This document shows positions 26,113 to 34,678 of a DNA stretch of 64,000 nucleotides, piece after piece (the stretch's first letter is position 1; each line of letters opens with the position of its first letter). Source of the DNA: Bacillus tuaregi (GTDB lineage: Bacteria; Bacillota; Bacilli; Bacillales; Cytobacillaceae); the NCBI RefSeq assembly GCF_900104575.1, contig NZ_LT629731.1, positions 1,285,051-1,349,050 on the forward strand, given 5' to 3'. The position numbers and the translations under genes are program-made. Below the pieces are notes generated by a model. That model had not been told where the DNA came from. It did no database searches and was given only the letters and a program-made list of their open reading frames with translations.

Positions 26113-27336
26113 ATGGTGAAAAAAATGGTACTGGGATTCATATTCATATTCATGATTGTGGCAGCAGGCTGTTCTAGTAAGAATCAGGTAGTGTTTAGCA
26201 AGGATGATTATAAAAAAATAGCACCTGCTAATAATCAATTAGGTTTTACACTGCTGTCCGAGATTGAAAAAGATGAAGCAGGCAATACCTTTATATCACC
26301 AACTAGTTTATTTATGGCTTTGTCAATGATTTATAACGGTACAAATGGGGAAACAAGGGAGGAGTTGGCGAAGCTCTTACAGGCAGAAGGAATCAGTGAT
26401 GATGAGCTGAATCAAGCCAATGCATCTTTGATGTCAATTCTTCAAAAGGATTCAAAGAGTATGGAAGTGAATATAGCCAATTCTATCTGGTTAAATGAGA
26501 GATTTCACTTTCAAGAAGATTTTTCTAATGCTACGTTTGATTATTATCATGCTGCGACAGAAGCAATGGATCTAACGGATAGCCGTTCAGCAGACAAAAT
26601 TAATAAATGGGTGAAGGAAAAGACGAAAGGTACGATTGAAAAAATGGTACAAAAGCCTTTGAAGTCTGATTTAGTAGCGATTCTTATTAACGCTATTTAC
26701 TTTAAGGGAAATTGGAAAAATGAATTTGATCCAAAGCTAACAGAGGAACGACCTTTTTATCTGGAGGATGGAACAGTAAAGGATTGGCCACTTATGACAA
26801 TCAGTGAAAATATGGCATATACAGAAAATGATTCTTTTCAGGCAGTTTCCCTTCCTTACGGGGAGGGTGAAATGAGTATGAAGATATTTCTGCCAAAGGC
26901 AGGCTCTAGTTTAGCCGAATTTGAGTCAATGCTTTCGAGTGCTAATTGGGGTAAGTGGAATCAGGAATTTCATCATCAGGAGGGAACCATCTGGCTGCCG
27001 AAGTTTCAGCTAGAATACGAGGTATCGTTAAATGAGTCCTTAAAGACGCTTGGTATGACTACTGCCTTTGATAAAGGGGCAAATTTCACAAAAATGATTC
27101 AGGAGGATAATCCTGTTTGGATAAGTCAGGTGAAACAAAAAACCTTTATTGATGTCAATGAGGAAGGGACTGAAGCATCTGCTGCAACCTCTGTTGAAAT
27201 GAAAACAACCTCTGCACCTGCAGACGGTCCATTCTATATGGAAATAAACCGGCCGTTTTTCTTTGTCATTACGGATGATTCAAACACCATTCTATTTATG
27301 GGAGCTATGAAGAATCCACAAATGGAAAGTAAATGA
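26113..27336 (+). CDS. Lipoprotein serpin (serine protease inhibitor)
   Basis: A ~407-residue serpin with a bacterial lipoprotein signal (VAAGCSS; Cys ~21), so it would be anchored outside the cell. The serpin core is complete: NTFISPTSLFMALSMIYNGT, AILINAIYFKGNW, and the hinge EEGTEASAATSV just before the reactive-centre loop, then NRPFFFVITDDSNTILFMG. The small-residue hinge indicates an inhibitory, loop-inserting serpin. The scissile residue lies in the stretch EMKTTSAPADGP, so elastase/subtilisin-like or thiol proteases are candidate targets. ATG 26113 is preferred over GTG 26104. It is monocistronic with its own terminator. Confidence 0.93.
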   Translation: MVKKMVLGFIFIFMIVAAGCSSKNQVVFSKDDYKKIAPANNQLGFTLLSEIEKDEAGNTFISPTSLFMALSMIYNGTNGETREELAKLLQAEGISDDELNQANASLMSILQKDSKSMEVNIANSIWLNERFHFQEDFSNATFDYYHAATEAMDLTDSRSADKINKWVKEKTKGTIEKMVQKPLKSDLVAILINAIYFKGNWKNEFDPKLTEERPFYLEDGTVKDWPLMTISENMAYTENDSFQAVSLPYGEGEMSMKIFLPKAGSSLAEFESMLSSANWGKWNQEFHHQEGTIWLPKFQLEYEVSLNESLKTLGMTTAFDKGANFTKMIQEDNPVWISQVKQKTFIDVNEEGTEASAATSVEMKTTSAPADGPFYMEINRPFFFVITDDSNTILFMGAMKNPQMESK

Positions 27337-27349
27337 GACCATGATTATG

Positions 27350-27397
27350 AAAAAAGAGTATGAAATAGTCTAGTTGATAGACTCTCATACTCTTTTT
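27350..27397 (+). terminator. Terminator after the serpin gene
   Basis: AAAAAGAGTATGA / TCATACTCTTTTT outer stem with an inner AGTCTA/TAGACT hairpin. Confidence 0.85.
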
Positions 27398-27456
27398 GTG
27401 TTGTATAGCCTTTTTCACGACAGTTTAAGATTATATTAATATACTTAAAAAGGTGA

Positions 27457-27516
27457 TTGACAGATATGTATATACAAGTTACAATGAAAACGTTCACAAG
27501 AAACTTGTATATACAT
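27457..27516 (+). promoter_or_regulatory. Trehalose operon promoter with two TreR operators and a cre box
   Basis: TTGACA (27457-27462) and TACAAT (27480-27485) are 17 bp apart. A TreR-type palindrome ATGTATATACAA (27466-27477) lies in the spacer and a second, TTGTATATACAT (27505-27516), lies downstream. Between them TGAAAACGTTCACA (27485-27498) matches the cre consensus at every fixed base, overlapping the start of transcription. This gives repression without trehalose-6-phosphate and catabolite repression by CcpA. Confidence 0.85.
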
Positions 27517-27604
27517 GTTAGATGAGGATGAAGGCGGATTCATAATCCATTGTTGTTCATGAAACACTATTATAGAATTCTTCGATTGAAGAGGAGGAAA
27601 TAGG

Positions 27605-29032
27605 ATGAGTAACTTTACTCAAACAGCAAAAGAACTGCTAGAGTATGTTGGAGGCAGTGATAATATTTCAGTTGTCACACACTGTGCAACAAGAATGCGG
27701 TTTGTGTTAAATGATCCGAAAAAGGCGGATGTTGAAAAAATAGAGGCTCTTAAGCTTGTAAAAGGTACATTTACCCAAGCGGGGCAATTCCAGGTCATTA
27801 TTGGAAACGAAGTGGCTTCTTTCTATAATGAATTTATCAAGATTGCTGGTGTAGGTGATACCTCAAAGGATGAGGTGAAGCAGGCAGCCAAGCAGAATAT
27901 GAATGTTTTACAACGAATGATTGCCCATCTTGCGGACATCTTTACACCATTAATTCCAGCGATTGTTGTTGGGGGTCTTATCCTCGGTTTCCGTAATATT
28001 ATTGGAGACATTAAAATGTTTGAGGATGGAACAAAAACATTAGTAGAGATATCACAGTTCTGGGCCGGAACGCATGCGTTTCTTTGGCTGATAGGGGAAG
28101 CGATATTCCACTTCTTACCTGTTGGAATCACATGGGCAGTAGCAAGGAAAATGGGAGCTACTCCGATTTTAGGAATTGTTCTTGGGATTACACTTGTATC
28201 GCCACAGCTCCTTAATGCGTATGGAGTTGCCGGTGCAACAGACATTCCATTCTGGGATTTTGGTTTTGCGAAGATTGAAATGATTGGTTATCAGGCACAG
28301 GTGATTCCGGCTATTCTTGCAGGTCTCTTACTATCTTGGCTTGAACTGAGATTACGGAAGATTGTCCCAAATGCGATTTCGATGATTGTGGTTCCATTCT
28401 TTGCATTAGTTCCGACCGTTTTAATTGCGCATACTGTTTTAGGACCACTAGGTTGGCAAATCGGTTCATTTATCTCTGATGTTGTTTACTCTGGATTAAC
28501 ATCTGCGTTCGGCTGGTTATTTGCAGCAATCTTTGGTTTCGCTTATGCACCACTAGTAATTACTGGTTTACATCATATGACAAATGCCATCGACTTACAG
28601 CTGATGAGTGAGCTAGGTGGAACAAACCTATGGCCAATGATTGCTCTTTCAAATATTGCTCAAGGATCCGCTGTTTTAGCGATGATTTATATTAACAGAA
28701 AGAACGAAGAAGAAAAGCAGGTTTCGATTCCAGCAGCTATCTCTTGTTACCTTGGTGTAACGGAGCCGGCGATGTTCGGTATTAACTTAAAATATGGCTT
28801 CCCGTTCTTAGCAGCGATGATTGGCTCACTAGTTGCAGCGGTTATTTCAGTTGGTAGTAATGTAATGGCAAACTCGATTGGTGTCGGCGGTCTGCCAGGA
28901 ATCCTATCGATTCAGCCACAGCATATGCTGACTTTTGCACTAGCAATGACTGTTGCAGTAGTAATTCCGTTCATTCTTACGGTTATTTTCGCTAAGACTG
29001 GCATGGCAAAGGTTAATTTTAAAAGAAAATAA
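27605..29032 (+). CDS. treP: PTS trehalose-specific EIIBC component
   Basis: A 475-residue permease: EIIB domain (~1-85) with the phosphorylated Cys in VVTHCATRMRF, then an EIIC membrane domain of about ten TMs (~110-470) with the glucose/sucrose-family motif GVTEPAMFGINLKYGFPF. It imports trehalose as trehalose-6-phosphate. It lacks an EIIA domain, so EIIA-Glc must come from another PTS protein, as in B. subtilis. GAGGAGG precedes the ATG. It opens the tre operon, followed by treA and treR. Confidence 0.96.
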   Translation: MSNFTQTAKELLEYVGGSDNISVVTHCATRMRFVLNDPKKADVEKIEALKLVKGTFTQAGQFQVIIGNEVASFYNEFIKIAGVGDTSKDEVKQAAKQNMNVLQRMIAHLADIFTPLIPAIVVGGLILGFRNIIGDIKMFEDGTKTLVEISQFWAGTHAFLWLIGEAIFHFLPVGITWAVARKMGATPILGIVLGITLVSPQLLNAYGVAGATDIPFWDFGFAKIEMIGYQAQVIPAILAGLLLSWLELRLRKIVPNAISMIVVPFFALVPTVLIAHTVLGPLGWQIGSFISDVVYSGLTSAFGWLFAAIFGFAYAPLVITGLHHMTNAIDLQLMSELGGTNLWPMIALSNIAQGSAVLAMIYINRKNEEEKQVSIPAAISCYLGVTEPAMFGINLKYGFPFLAAMIGSLVAAVISVGSNVMANSIGVGGLPGILSIQPQHMLTFALAMTVAVVIPFILTVIFAKTGMAKVNFKRK

Positions 29033-29043
29033 AATACAAATAC

Positions 29044-29072
29044 GAGGGGAACATTAAGTTGTTCCTCTTTTT
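29044..29072 (+). terminator. Intercistronic terminator-like hairpin between treP and treA
   Basis: GAGGGGAACA / TGTTCCTC stem with a T run right after treP. It would lower treA/treR expression relative to treP, or stabilise the treP mRNA end. Confidence 0.7.
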
Positions 29073-29153
29073 CCTACTATTCTGTTTAGTAATAGGGAAA
29101 ATCAGCAAGCTAAAAATAATGAAAATAATATATAAAAGGATTGGTGTTAGAAT

Positions 29154-30836
29154 ATGAGTCAGCCTTGGTGGAGAAAAGCGGTCGTCTATCAAATTTACCC
29201 GAAAAGCTTCAATGATACGACAGGAAATGGTCTAGGTGATATAAGGGGCATCATTGATAAGCTCGATTATTTGGCAAAGCTTGGAGTGGATGTGTTGTGG
29301 TTAACACCGGTTTACCAGTCACCACAGCGTGATAATGGTTATGACATTAGTGATTACTTTCGTATCTATGAACCATACGGAACGATGGAGGATTTTGAGC
29401 TTCTTTTATCGGAGGCGCATAAGCGCCATATTAAAATTATTATGGATATTGTCGTGAATCATACCTCAACTGAGCATCAATGGTTTATTGAATCAAAATC
29501 CTCTAAGAATAGCCCATACCGGGATTATTATATTTGGAAGGATGGAAAAAACGGCGAGCCGCCGACCAATTGGGAATCTAAATTTGGTGGCAATGCCTGG
29601 CAATATGATGAAGCAACAGGCCAGTATTTTCTACATCTGTTTGATGTAACACAGGCGGATTTAAATTGGGAAAATGAACAGGTTCGTACAGAGGTCTATG
29701 AGATGATGAAGTTTTGGCTTGATAAGGGGGTTGACGGCTTTCGCCTTGATGTTATAAACCTGATTTCGAAGGATCAGCGTTTTCTAGATGATGACGGTTC
29801 AACGCCACCAGGAGATGGACGTAAGTATTACACAGATGGTCCTAAAATCCATGACTATCTCCATGAAATGAATCAAGCGGTGTTTTCTAAGTATGACATG
29901 ATGACGGTCGGTGAAATGTCCTCAACTTCGATTGATAATTGTATCAAGTATACAAATCCCAATCGTCAGGAGCTCGATATGACCTTCAGCTTCCATCATT
30001 TAAAAGTAGATTATCCAAATGGGGAGAAATGGACAAAGGCCGATTTTGACTTTCTACAGTTAAAGCAAATTCTATCTCAATGGCAGGTGGAGATGAACAG
30101 GGGCGGTGGCTGGAATGCCTTGTTTTGGTGTAATCACGATCAGCCCCGTGTGGTGTCACGGTTCGGAAATGATGGGAAATATCATCGTGAGTCGGCGAAA
30201 ATGCTGGGCACTGCGATTCATATGATGCAGGGGACGCCTTATATTTATCAGGGTGAGGAGTTTGGCATGACAAACCCTAACTTCAACAGTATTGATGATT
30301 ATCGTGATGTAGAATCGTTAAATATGTATAAAATTCTGCTGGAAAAAGGAATATCAGAGAAAGAAGTGCTCGATATCTTAAAGCAAAAGTCCCGTGATAA
30401 TTCACGAACACCCGTTCAGTGGAATGACAGTGAGAATGCCGGCTTTACCACTGGAAATCCTTGGATACAGCCCGCAGCAAATTACAAGGAGATTAATGCA
30501 GAAACAGCACTGGCTGACCAGAACTCTATTTTTTACCATTATCAAAAGCTCATACAGTTGCGGAAAGATTACGATATTGTTACAGAAGGAAATTATCAGT
30601 TGCTATTAGAGGACCATGATGCTATTTTTGCTTATGTGAGAACAAATAGTGATGAGAAGCTCTTGGTTGTGAATAATTTTTATGAAAATGAAGTAGAATT
30701 CCAGCTGCCGGATCATATTGATATTACGGGCTTCAACAGCAGGGTTCTCCTATCTAACTATGATGATGCCTCCAAAAGTCTGCAACAATTCATTTTAAGA
30801 CCATATGAGTCTGTTGTTTTTTATCTAAAAAAGTAA
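29154..30836 (+). CDS. treA: Alpha,alpha-phosphotrehalase (GH13)
   Basis: A 560-residue cytoplasmic GH13 enzyme that splits trehalose-6-phosphate to glucose and glucose-6-phosphate. The start WWRKAVVYQIYPKSFND is diagnostic; the conserved GH13 regions are present: DIVVNHTS, GFRLDVINLIS with the nucleophile Asp, VGEMSS with the acid/base Glu, and FWCNHDQPRVVSR. Length is normal. It is between treP and treR. Confidence 0.96.
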   Translation: MSQPWWRKAVVYQIYPKSFNDTTGNGLGDIRGIIDKLDYLAKLGVDVLWLTPVYQSPQRDNGYDISDYFRIYEPYGTMEDFELLLSEAHKRHIKIIMDIVVNHTSTEHQWFIESKSSKNSPYRDYYIWKDGKNGEPPTNWESKFGGNAWQYDEATGQYFLHLFDVTQADLNWENEQVRTEVYEMMKFWLDKGVDGFRLDVINLISKDQRFLDDDGSTPPGDGRKYYTDGPKIHDYLHEMNQAVFSKYDMMTVGEMSSTSIDNCIKYTNPNRQELDMTFSFHHLKVDYPNGEKWTKADFDFLQLKQILSQWQVEMNRGGGWNALFWCNHDQPRVVSRFGNDGKYHRESAKMLGTAIHMMQGTPYIYQGEEFGMTNPNFNSIDDYRDVESLNMYKILLEKGISEKEVLDILKQKSRDNSRTPVQWNDSENAGFTTGNPWIQPAANYKEINAETALADQNSIFYHYQKLIQLRKDYDIVTEGNYQLLLEDHDAIFAYVRTNSDEKLLVVNNFYENEVEFQLPDHIDITGFNSRVLLSNYDDASKSLQQFILRPYESVVFYLKK

Positions 30837-30851
30837 ACCGAGGTTTTGACT

Positions 30852-31565
30852 ATGACAAATAAGTATTTAATGATCCATAATGAAATCGCTAGACAAATTG
30901 ATAAAGGAGATTTTCCGACTCATTCCCTTTTACCATCTGAGCATGAGCTATGTGATCGTTACAATACGTCTCGGGAAACCATTCGTAAGGCCTTAAATTT
31001 ACTGTCACAGAACGGTTATATTCAAAAGGTCCGTGGGAAGGGCTCGATTGTCATAAAAAGCACGAAAATCGATTTTCCGGTTTCCGGCTTGACAAGCTTT
31101 AAGGAGCTCGCCGATAAAATGGGGGAGAAGCCCCGTACATTTGTTGAGGAGCTGTCACTTGTGAAGCCTGAAACCTATATTCAAAAGCAGCTAAACCTGT
31201 CGAGCAAGGATCAGGTTTGGCGGGTTTTCCGTGTGAGAGAATTGGGCGGGGAAAAGGTTATTCTTGATAAGGATTATTTGAATAAGAAATATGTTCCAGA
31301 GCTTACGAAGGAGGTTTGTGAAACCTCAATCTACGAATATCTGGAAAAAGAGCTAGGGTTATCCATAAGCTTTGCGAAAAAAGAAATCATTGTCGAAGAC
31401 CCGTCCGAAGAAGACAAGCGATTACTCGATTTTGATGGTTTTCACTCGATTGTTATTATAAAAAATTATGTCTATCTGGACGATGCCAGTCTCTTTCAAT
31501 ATACCGAATCAAGACATAGACCCGATAAATTCCGCTTTGTTGACTTTGCAAGAAGAGCACATTAG
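30852..31565 (+). CDS. treR: Trehalose operon repressor, GntR/HutC family
   Basis: A ~237-residue regulator. The GntR winged helix is at residues ~1-70 (LLPSEHELCDRYNTSRETIR, then NGYIQKVRGKGSIVI); the UTRA effector domain follows (~90-235) and binds trehalose-6-phosphate in the B. subtilis homologue. It starts 15 bases after treA, with CGAGGT upstream of ATG 30852. Its likely targets are the two palindromes at 27466 and 27505. Confidence 0.95.
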   Translation: MTNKYLMIHNEIARQIDKGDFPTHSLLPSEHELCDRYNTSRETIRKALNLLSQNGYIQKVRGKGSIVIKSTKIDFPVSGLTSFKELADKMGEKPRTFVEELSLVKPETYIQKQLNLSSKDQVWRVFRVRELGGEKVILDKDYLNKKYVPELTKEVCETSIYEYLEKELGLSISFAKKEIIVEDPSEEDKRLLDFDGFHSIVIIKNYVYLDDASLFQYTESRHRPDKFRFVDFARRAH

Positions 31566-31709
31566 AAGCAGGTGGTAAGTTATTTGTTTCATGAAAATGG
31601 GCATCTTTGTGAAGGTTGTATGAAGGTTTTTGTTTTTTGATAACAAATGATATATAAAGTTTTATAATAGTAATATAATATCTAATTACAGATAAAGGAG
31701 GACTTCTAG

Positions 31710-31922
31710 ATGCTTAATAATATTGGTATTCCAGGATTAATATTAATTATTGTCTTGGCGCTTATCATTTTCGGACCAAAGAAGCTTCCTGAATTAGGCC
31801 GAGCTGTCGGTCAAACTCTAGGCGAATTTAAAAAGTCAGCTCGTGCATTATCGAGTGAAGTAGTAGATGAACTAGATGAGGACAAGAAAGAAGATAAAAA
31901 AGAAGACAAAAAAGAGGTGTGA
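31710..31922 (+). CDS. tatA: Sec-independent protein translocase subunit TatA
   Basis: A 70-residue protein: one N-terminal TM (~5-22), the [14 protein letters not shown] hinge, an amphipathic helix and a charged Asp/Glu/Lys tail with repeated KKED. TatA forms the pore for export of folded twin-arginine proteins. No tatC gene is adjacent, so the partner TatC must be elsewhere. AAGGAGG precedes the ATG. Confidence 0.96.
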   Translation: MLNNIGIPGLILIIVLALIIFGPKKLPELGRAVGQTLGEFKKSARALSSEVVDELDEDKKEDKKEDKKEV

Positions 31923-31946
31923 GATAATTCTCGCATCTCTTTTTTG
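31907..31946 (+). terminator. Terminator overlapping the tatA stop
   Basis: AGAGGTGTGAGA / TCTCGCATCTCT stem followed by six T; its left arm lies in the last tatA codons. Confidence 0.85.
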
Positions 31947-32016
31947 TTCTAAATGGATAAAGGACGGGTTTGGCTGCTCCAAGTGTTTGCGGAGAACCAA
32001 GCAATCCAATGAATGA

Positions 32017-32814
32017 TCAGAGCTTGATTAATTGTTTGACTGCGTAAGCAAATCCGTTTTCATTGTTTGTTTTGGTAATGATGTCTGCTTCCTGCTGGAC
32101 AGCAGCAGGGGCATTCCCCATGGCAATGGAGGTTGTTGCGACCTTGAATTGGGAAACATCATTGCCGCCATCTCCAAATGCATATATTTCACTAAAGGAC
32201 TGCTTCGTTAATTGCTGGTAGCGAAGGAGTGCACTTCCTTTATTGGCTTCCACAGAGGTAAACTCTACGTTATTTGGAAAGGAGGACGCGTAGGAAATCT
32301 CTAAATTTCCTTCAATTGCTTTTTTAGCCTGATCGATTTTTTCAAGCTCTTCAGGTCGCGTTACAGCCATCACCTTATAGATTTTTAGACCTTGTTTTTC
32401 TAAAATTTTCTCATAATCATAATCCTGGAAAATCGGTGCAATTTCTTCTGGTCGTTTATCCTGAATATCCGGATTTCGGCATGGAAAGCCTCCCTGATTG
32501 GTATAGACCATAATCCATAGTCCTAAATTTTGTAAAATAGGAAACAATTCCTTATAGGTTGCGGTGGGCAAGGCTGCTTCAAATAGGGTTTCCCTTTTTT
32601 CAGTGTAGATGATGTTGCCATTAATACTGATAATGGGCGTCTCAAGTCCTTGGATGGCATCTATTTTTAAGACATCCTCAACGGCCCGACCCGTATTAAT
32701 AATCACATGGTGACCCTGCTTTTTTAGGTCTTGCAGCACCTGATAATTTTCATCTGATAACATATGCTTTGAATCTAATAATGTACCGTCTAAATCAATC
32801 GAGAAACATTTCAT
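32017..32814 (-). CDS. Cof-type HAD-IIB family phosphatase
   Basis: A 265-residue HAD hydrolase: motif I DLDGTLLDSKH (nucleophile Asp ~7), motif II in INTGRAVED, a cap domain of type C2B (~85-185), and motif III/IV GDGGNDVSQFKVA. These enzymes dephosphorylate sugar phosphates and similar small metabolites; the exact substrate cannot be told. GAAAGGAAGC lies upstream of the ATG on the minus strand. Monocistronic. Confidence 0.92.
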   Translation of the reverse strand: MKCFSIDLDGTLLDSKHMLSDENYQVLQDLKKQGHHVIINTGRAVEDVLKIDAIQGLETPIISINGNIIYTEKRETLFEAALPTATYKELFPILQNLGLWIMVYTNQGGFPCRNPDIQDKRPEEIAPIFQDYDYEKILEKQGLKIYKVMAVTRPEELEKIDQAKKAIEGNLEISYASSFPNNVEFTSVEANKGSALLRYQQLTKQSFSEIYAFGDGGNDVSQFKVATTSIAMGNAPAAVQQEADIITKTNNENGFAYAVKQLIKL

Positions 32815-32965
32815 CTTGTTGCTTCCTTTCTAATTGTGTCACCTTACTATAGCAAATATTGAGGGAAGAAAAAACCATGTAGAACCTTGATTGGTATTTG
32901 TGAATAAGTTTTCTTCTGACGTAAATTCTAAAACGGTAAGACATTTTACGAATGGAAGAGGGGTT

Positions 32966-33121
32966 ATGATGGTTAATTACAACTTTGAGAAGTTTAGGAA
33001 GATACAGAGTCAGCACAAAAGTGAGTATGGTGGAGCAAGAAGTCGAGCTGGCAATAAGAATGCTTATAACACACAGGAAAACACGGACAAATCACCAGGG
33101 GCAACTGGTAGGGATTTTTAG
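32966..33121 (+). CDS. Small hypothetical protein, 51 residues
   Basis: A hydrophilic 51-residue protein (starts MMVNYNFEKFRKIQ, ends GATGRDF), rich in Lys, Ser, Gly and Asn and with no TM or Cys. AGAGGGG lies 3-9 bases before ATG 32966/32969, and a perfect terminator follows the stop, both of which support a real gene. I do not recognise the family; the composition resembles small spore or DNA-associated proteins, which is only an impression. Confidence 0.5.
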   Translation: MMVNYNFEKFRKIQSQHKSEYGGARSRAGNKNAYNTQENTDKSPGATGRDF

Positions 33122-33147
33122 AAAATAAAAAACAGATTATCTGCGTT

Positions 33148-33187
33148 AACGCGATGCATGTTCTCGATTCATTGCATCGCGTTTTTT
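33148..33187 (+). terminator. Terminator after the 51-residue gene
   Basis: AACGCGATGCA / TGCATCGCGTT stem followed by TTTTT. Confidence 0.88.
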
Positions 33188-33301
33188 ATTGAAGACAAAC
33201 AGATGTTGAAAACTGCTTTTCTTTTGTAGAAAGACCAATAAGAATAAGTGAAAATTTCTTGCGCTTTTTTCATACAAATGTACATAGTACAAGGATAAAT
33301 A

Positions 33302-33320
33302 CATATACTGTATCATAACA
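33302..33320 (+). promoter_or_regulatory. Conserved promoter-like motif before yhfH copy 2
   Basis: CATATACTGTATCATAACA, 49 bases before the start codon; matches the motifs before copies 1 and 3. Confidence 0.45.
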
Positions 33321-33369
33321 AGGGTTAAATTAAATAATTTGTAGTAATACAAAATGGAGGCGAGCTAAG

Positions 33370-33504
33370 ATGTTACAAAATCCAGTTGAATTTTTTAAAC
33401 AATTACCGCAAAAGGAATGTGCGGAGTGCGGGCAGGTTATTGAAGAGCAGGCTGAGTCCTATTTAATGGAATGTGATCATTGTTTAGCCAAGCGTGACGA
33501 ATAG
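33370..33504 (+). CDS. yhfH: YhfH-family zinc-ribbon-like miniprotein, copy 2
   Basis: A 44-residue paralogue (starts MLQNPVEFFKQLP) with CAEC at 17-20 and CDHC at 35-38. It is ~75% identical to copy 1 and differs mostly outside the cysteine motifs. GGAGGCGAG precedes the ATG. A HEARO-like repeat begins 32 bases after its stop. Confidence 0.85.
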   Translation: MLQNPVEFFKQLPQKECAECGQVIEEQAESYLMECDHCLAKRDE

Positions 33505-33536
33505 AAATCATGAATAACGAACTCTTTGTAGGATTT

Positions 33537-33761
33537 AACTTCATTCAGCAAATGCTTTTTGTACCGAAAGCTTGCGACAGGTACAGAAGTCCTCCACTAC
33601 TATAAGTGGGGATGAATGTAAATGGTTCTTCGATTCAGTGGGGGTACAAACCCCGGCTGAATGAAGTTAAGCCTCCGGCGGATGTCACGGATTTTTTAAA
33701 GGTAGTTTATCAAGCGAGCTCGATAAAAATCCGGACGCAAATTCGACGGGCGAATTTGATT
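33537..33761 (+). ncRNA. Copy B of the HEARO/IscB-omegaRNA-like structured element
   Basis: A 225-bp element with conserved secondary structure. AACTTCATTCAG at the left end pairs perfectly with CTGAATGAAGTT at 33656-33667. Inside are a CCTCCACT...AGTGGGG-ATGAATG hairpin (the IS200/IS605 left-end type) and a GGGG...CCCC hairpin. The right half carries GGATGTCACGGA...ATCCGGACGCA, a TTATCAAGC/GCTCGATAA hairpin and an AAATTCG/CGAATTT hairpin. Order and motifs recall HEARO RNA, now known as the IscB guide (omega) RNA. No iscB gene follows. Compared with copy C it has an extra ~33-bp segment in the first loop. The family call is from recalled motifs and needs a covariance search. Confidence 0.55.
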
Positions 33762-33936
33762 CTTATGAAGGTTTTTTTTTTTGTCCGTCAAACCTTATTT
33801 TAATTCGTAGATTTCACCAATCTTTTTGGACTTAAATCATTTCCTTGCTGCCAATAATTAACTACTCGATAAAGAGAAAGGAATCCTCCTCAAGGGTCAT
33901 ACTAAGCTTGTATTGGTAATGAAAGGGGAGACGGGT

Positions 33937-34611
33937 ATGAATTTGGAATGGTTTGACCGAGTGTGCGGAGAGTTGCAGGATAGTCTTGATTCCATCTGCA
34001 GCAAATATGATGAAAATGGCGGAATGTCTATAGAGCGTGGAGCAAAGCATCCGAGAATTGATTTTTTCATCGAAAACGGAGAGATGGATAGAGATTATTT
34101 TTGTACCATTTATTTTGACGCGAGGAATGAGGAATTCTATCTCGAATCCTTTGATCCTGAGCTTGGCTATGAAAGTAAAGTGGTCCTAGCGGACATTGAG
34201 GATATAGTGGATGCTGTACATGAGAGCTTTCATCTATATATGGATGAAGACGTTGATGTGGAAGAGGATATATTTCATGAGGATATCGAATATGGCGAAA
34301 ATGACCATGTAATAGAATTTGCGGAAGAAGCGGTTGATTCAGATATGATCTTAGAAGAAGTGGATGTAGAATGGGAGACACCAGAAGTAACTGCTTATTA
34401 TTTGGAAAATGAAGTGGAGGTTAGCTACCAGTTTGGGATTGTTCAGGAGACGGGAGATGGTGTGTTACGCCGGGTTAACCGTATATGGACAGAGGACAAC
34501 GATTTGCTAAAGGACGAAACCAACTTCATTTTTAGCAAAGAAGAAGCTAGTACGATTATTGCGATGATTGCCAGTCATATGGATTCATTGAGTCCGATGG
34601 ATTCCTATTAA
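33937..34611 (+). CDS. Acidic hypothetical protein
   Basis: A 224-residue, very acidic, soluble protein (Asp/Glu-rich middle, e.g. YMDEDVDVEEDIFHEDIEYG) with no signal, TM or Cys-rich motif. AAAGGGGAG lies 6 bases before ATG 33937. I do not recognise a family. The acidic stretch could bind basic proteins or divalent ions; that is speculation. It ends at a terminator shared with the convergent coat-like gene. Confidence 0.6.
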   Translation: MNLEWFDRVCGELQDSLDSICSKYDENGGMSIERGAKHPRIDFFIENGEMDRDYFCTIYFDARNEEFYLESFDPELGYESKVVLADIEDIVDAVHESFHLYMDEDVDVEEDIFHEDIEYGENDHVIEFAEEAVDSDMILEEVDVEWETPEVTAYYLENEVEVSYQFGIVQETGDGVLRRVNRIWTEDNDLLKDETNFIFSKEEASTIIAMIASHMDSLSPMDSY

Positions 34612-34640
34612 CGGAAATGTATGTTCAACCTATCGTAATG

Positions 34641-34674
34641 GGGGGTTCCTTGTTAGGTAACAAGAAACGCCCCT
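34641..34674. terminator. Terminator between convergent genes
   Basis: GGGGGTTCCTTGTT / AACAAGAAACGCCCC imperfect stem in the 67-base gap between the acidic protein gene and the minus-strand gene. Confidence 0.6.
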
Positions 34675-34678
34675 TATC

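Noticed and set aside
33606-33803. 65-residue reading frame in copy B
   Set aside because: It runs through conserved RNA stems of the repeat, and copies A and C do not keep the frame.
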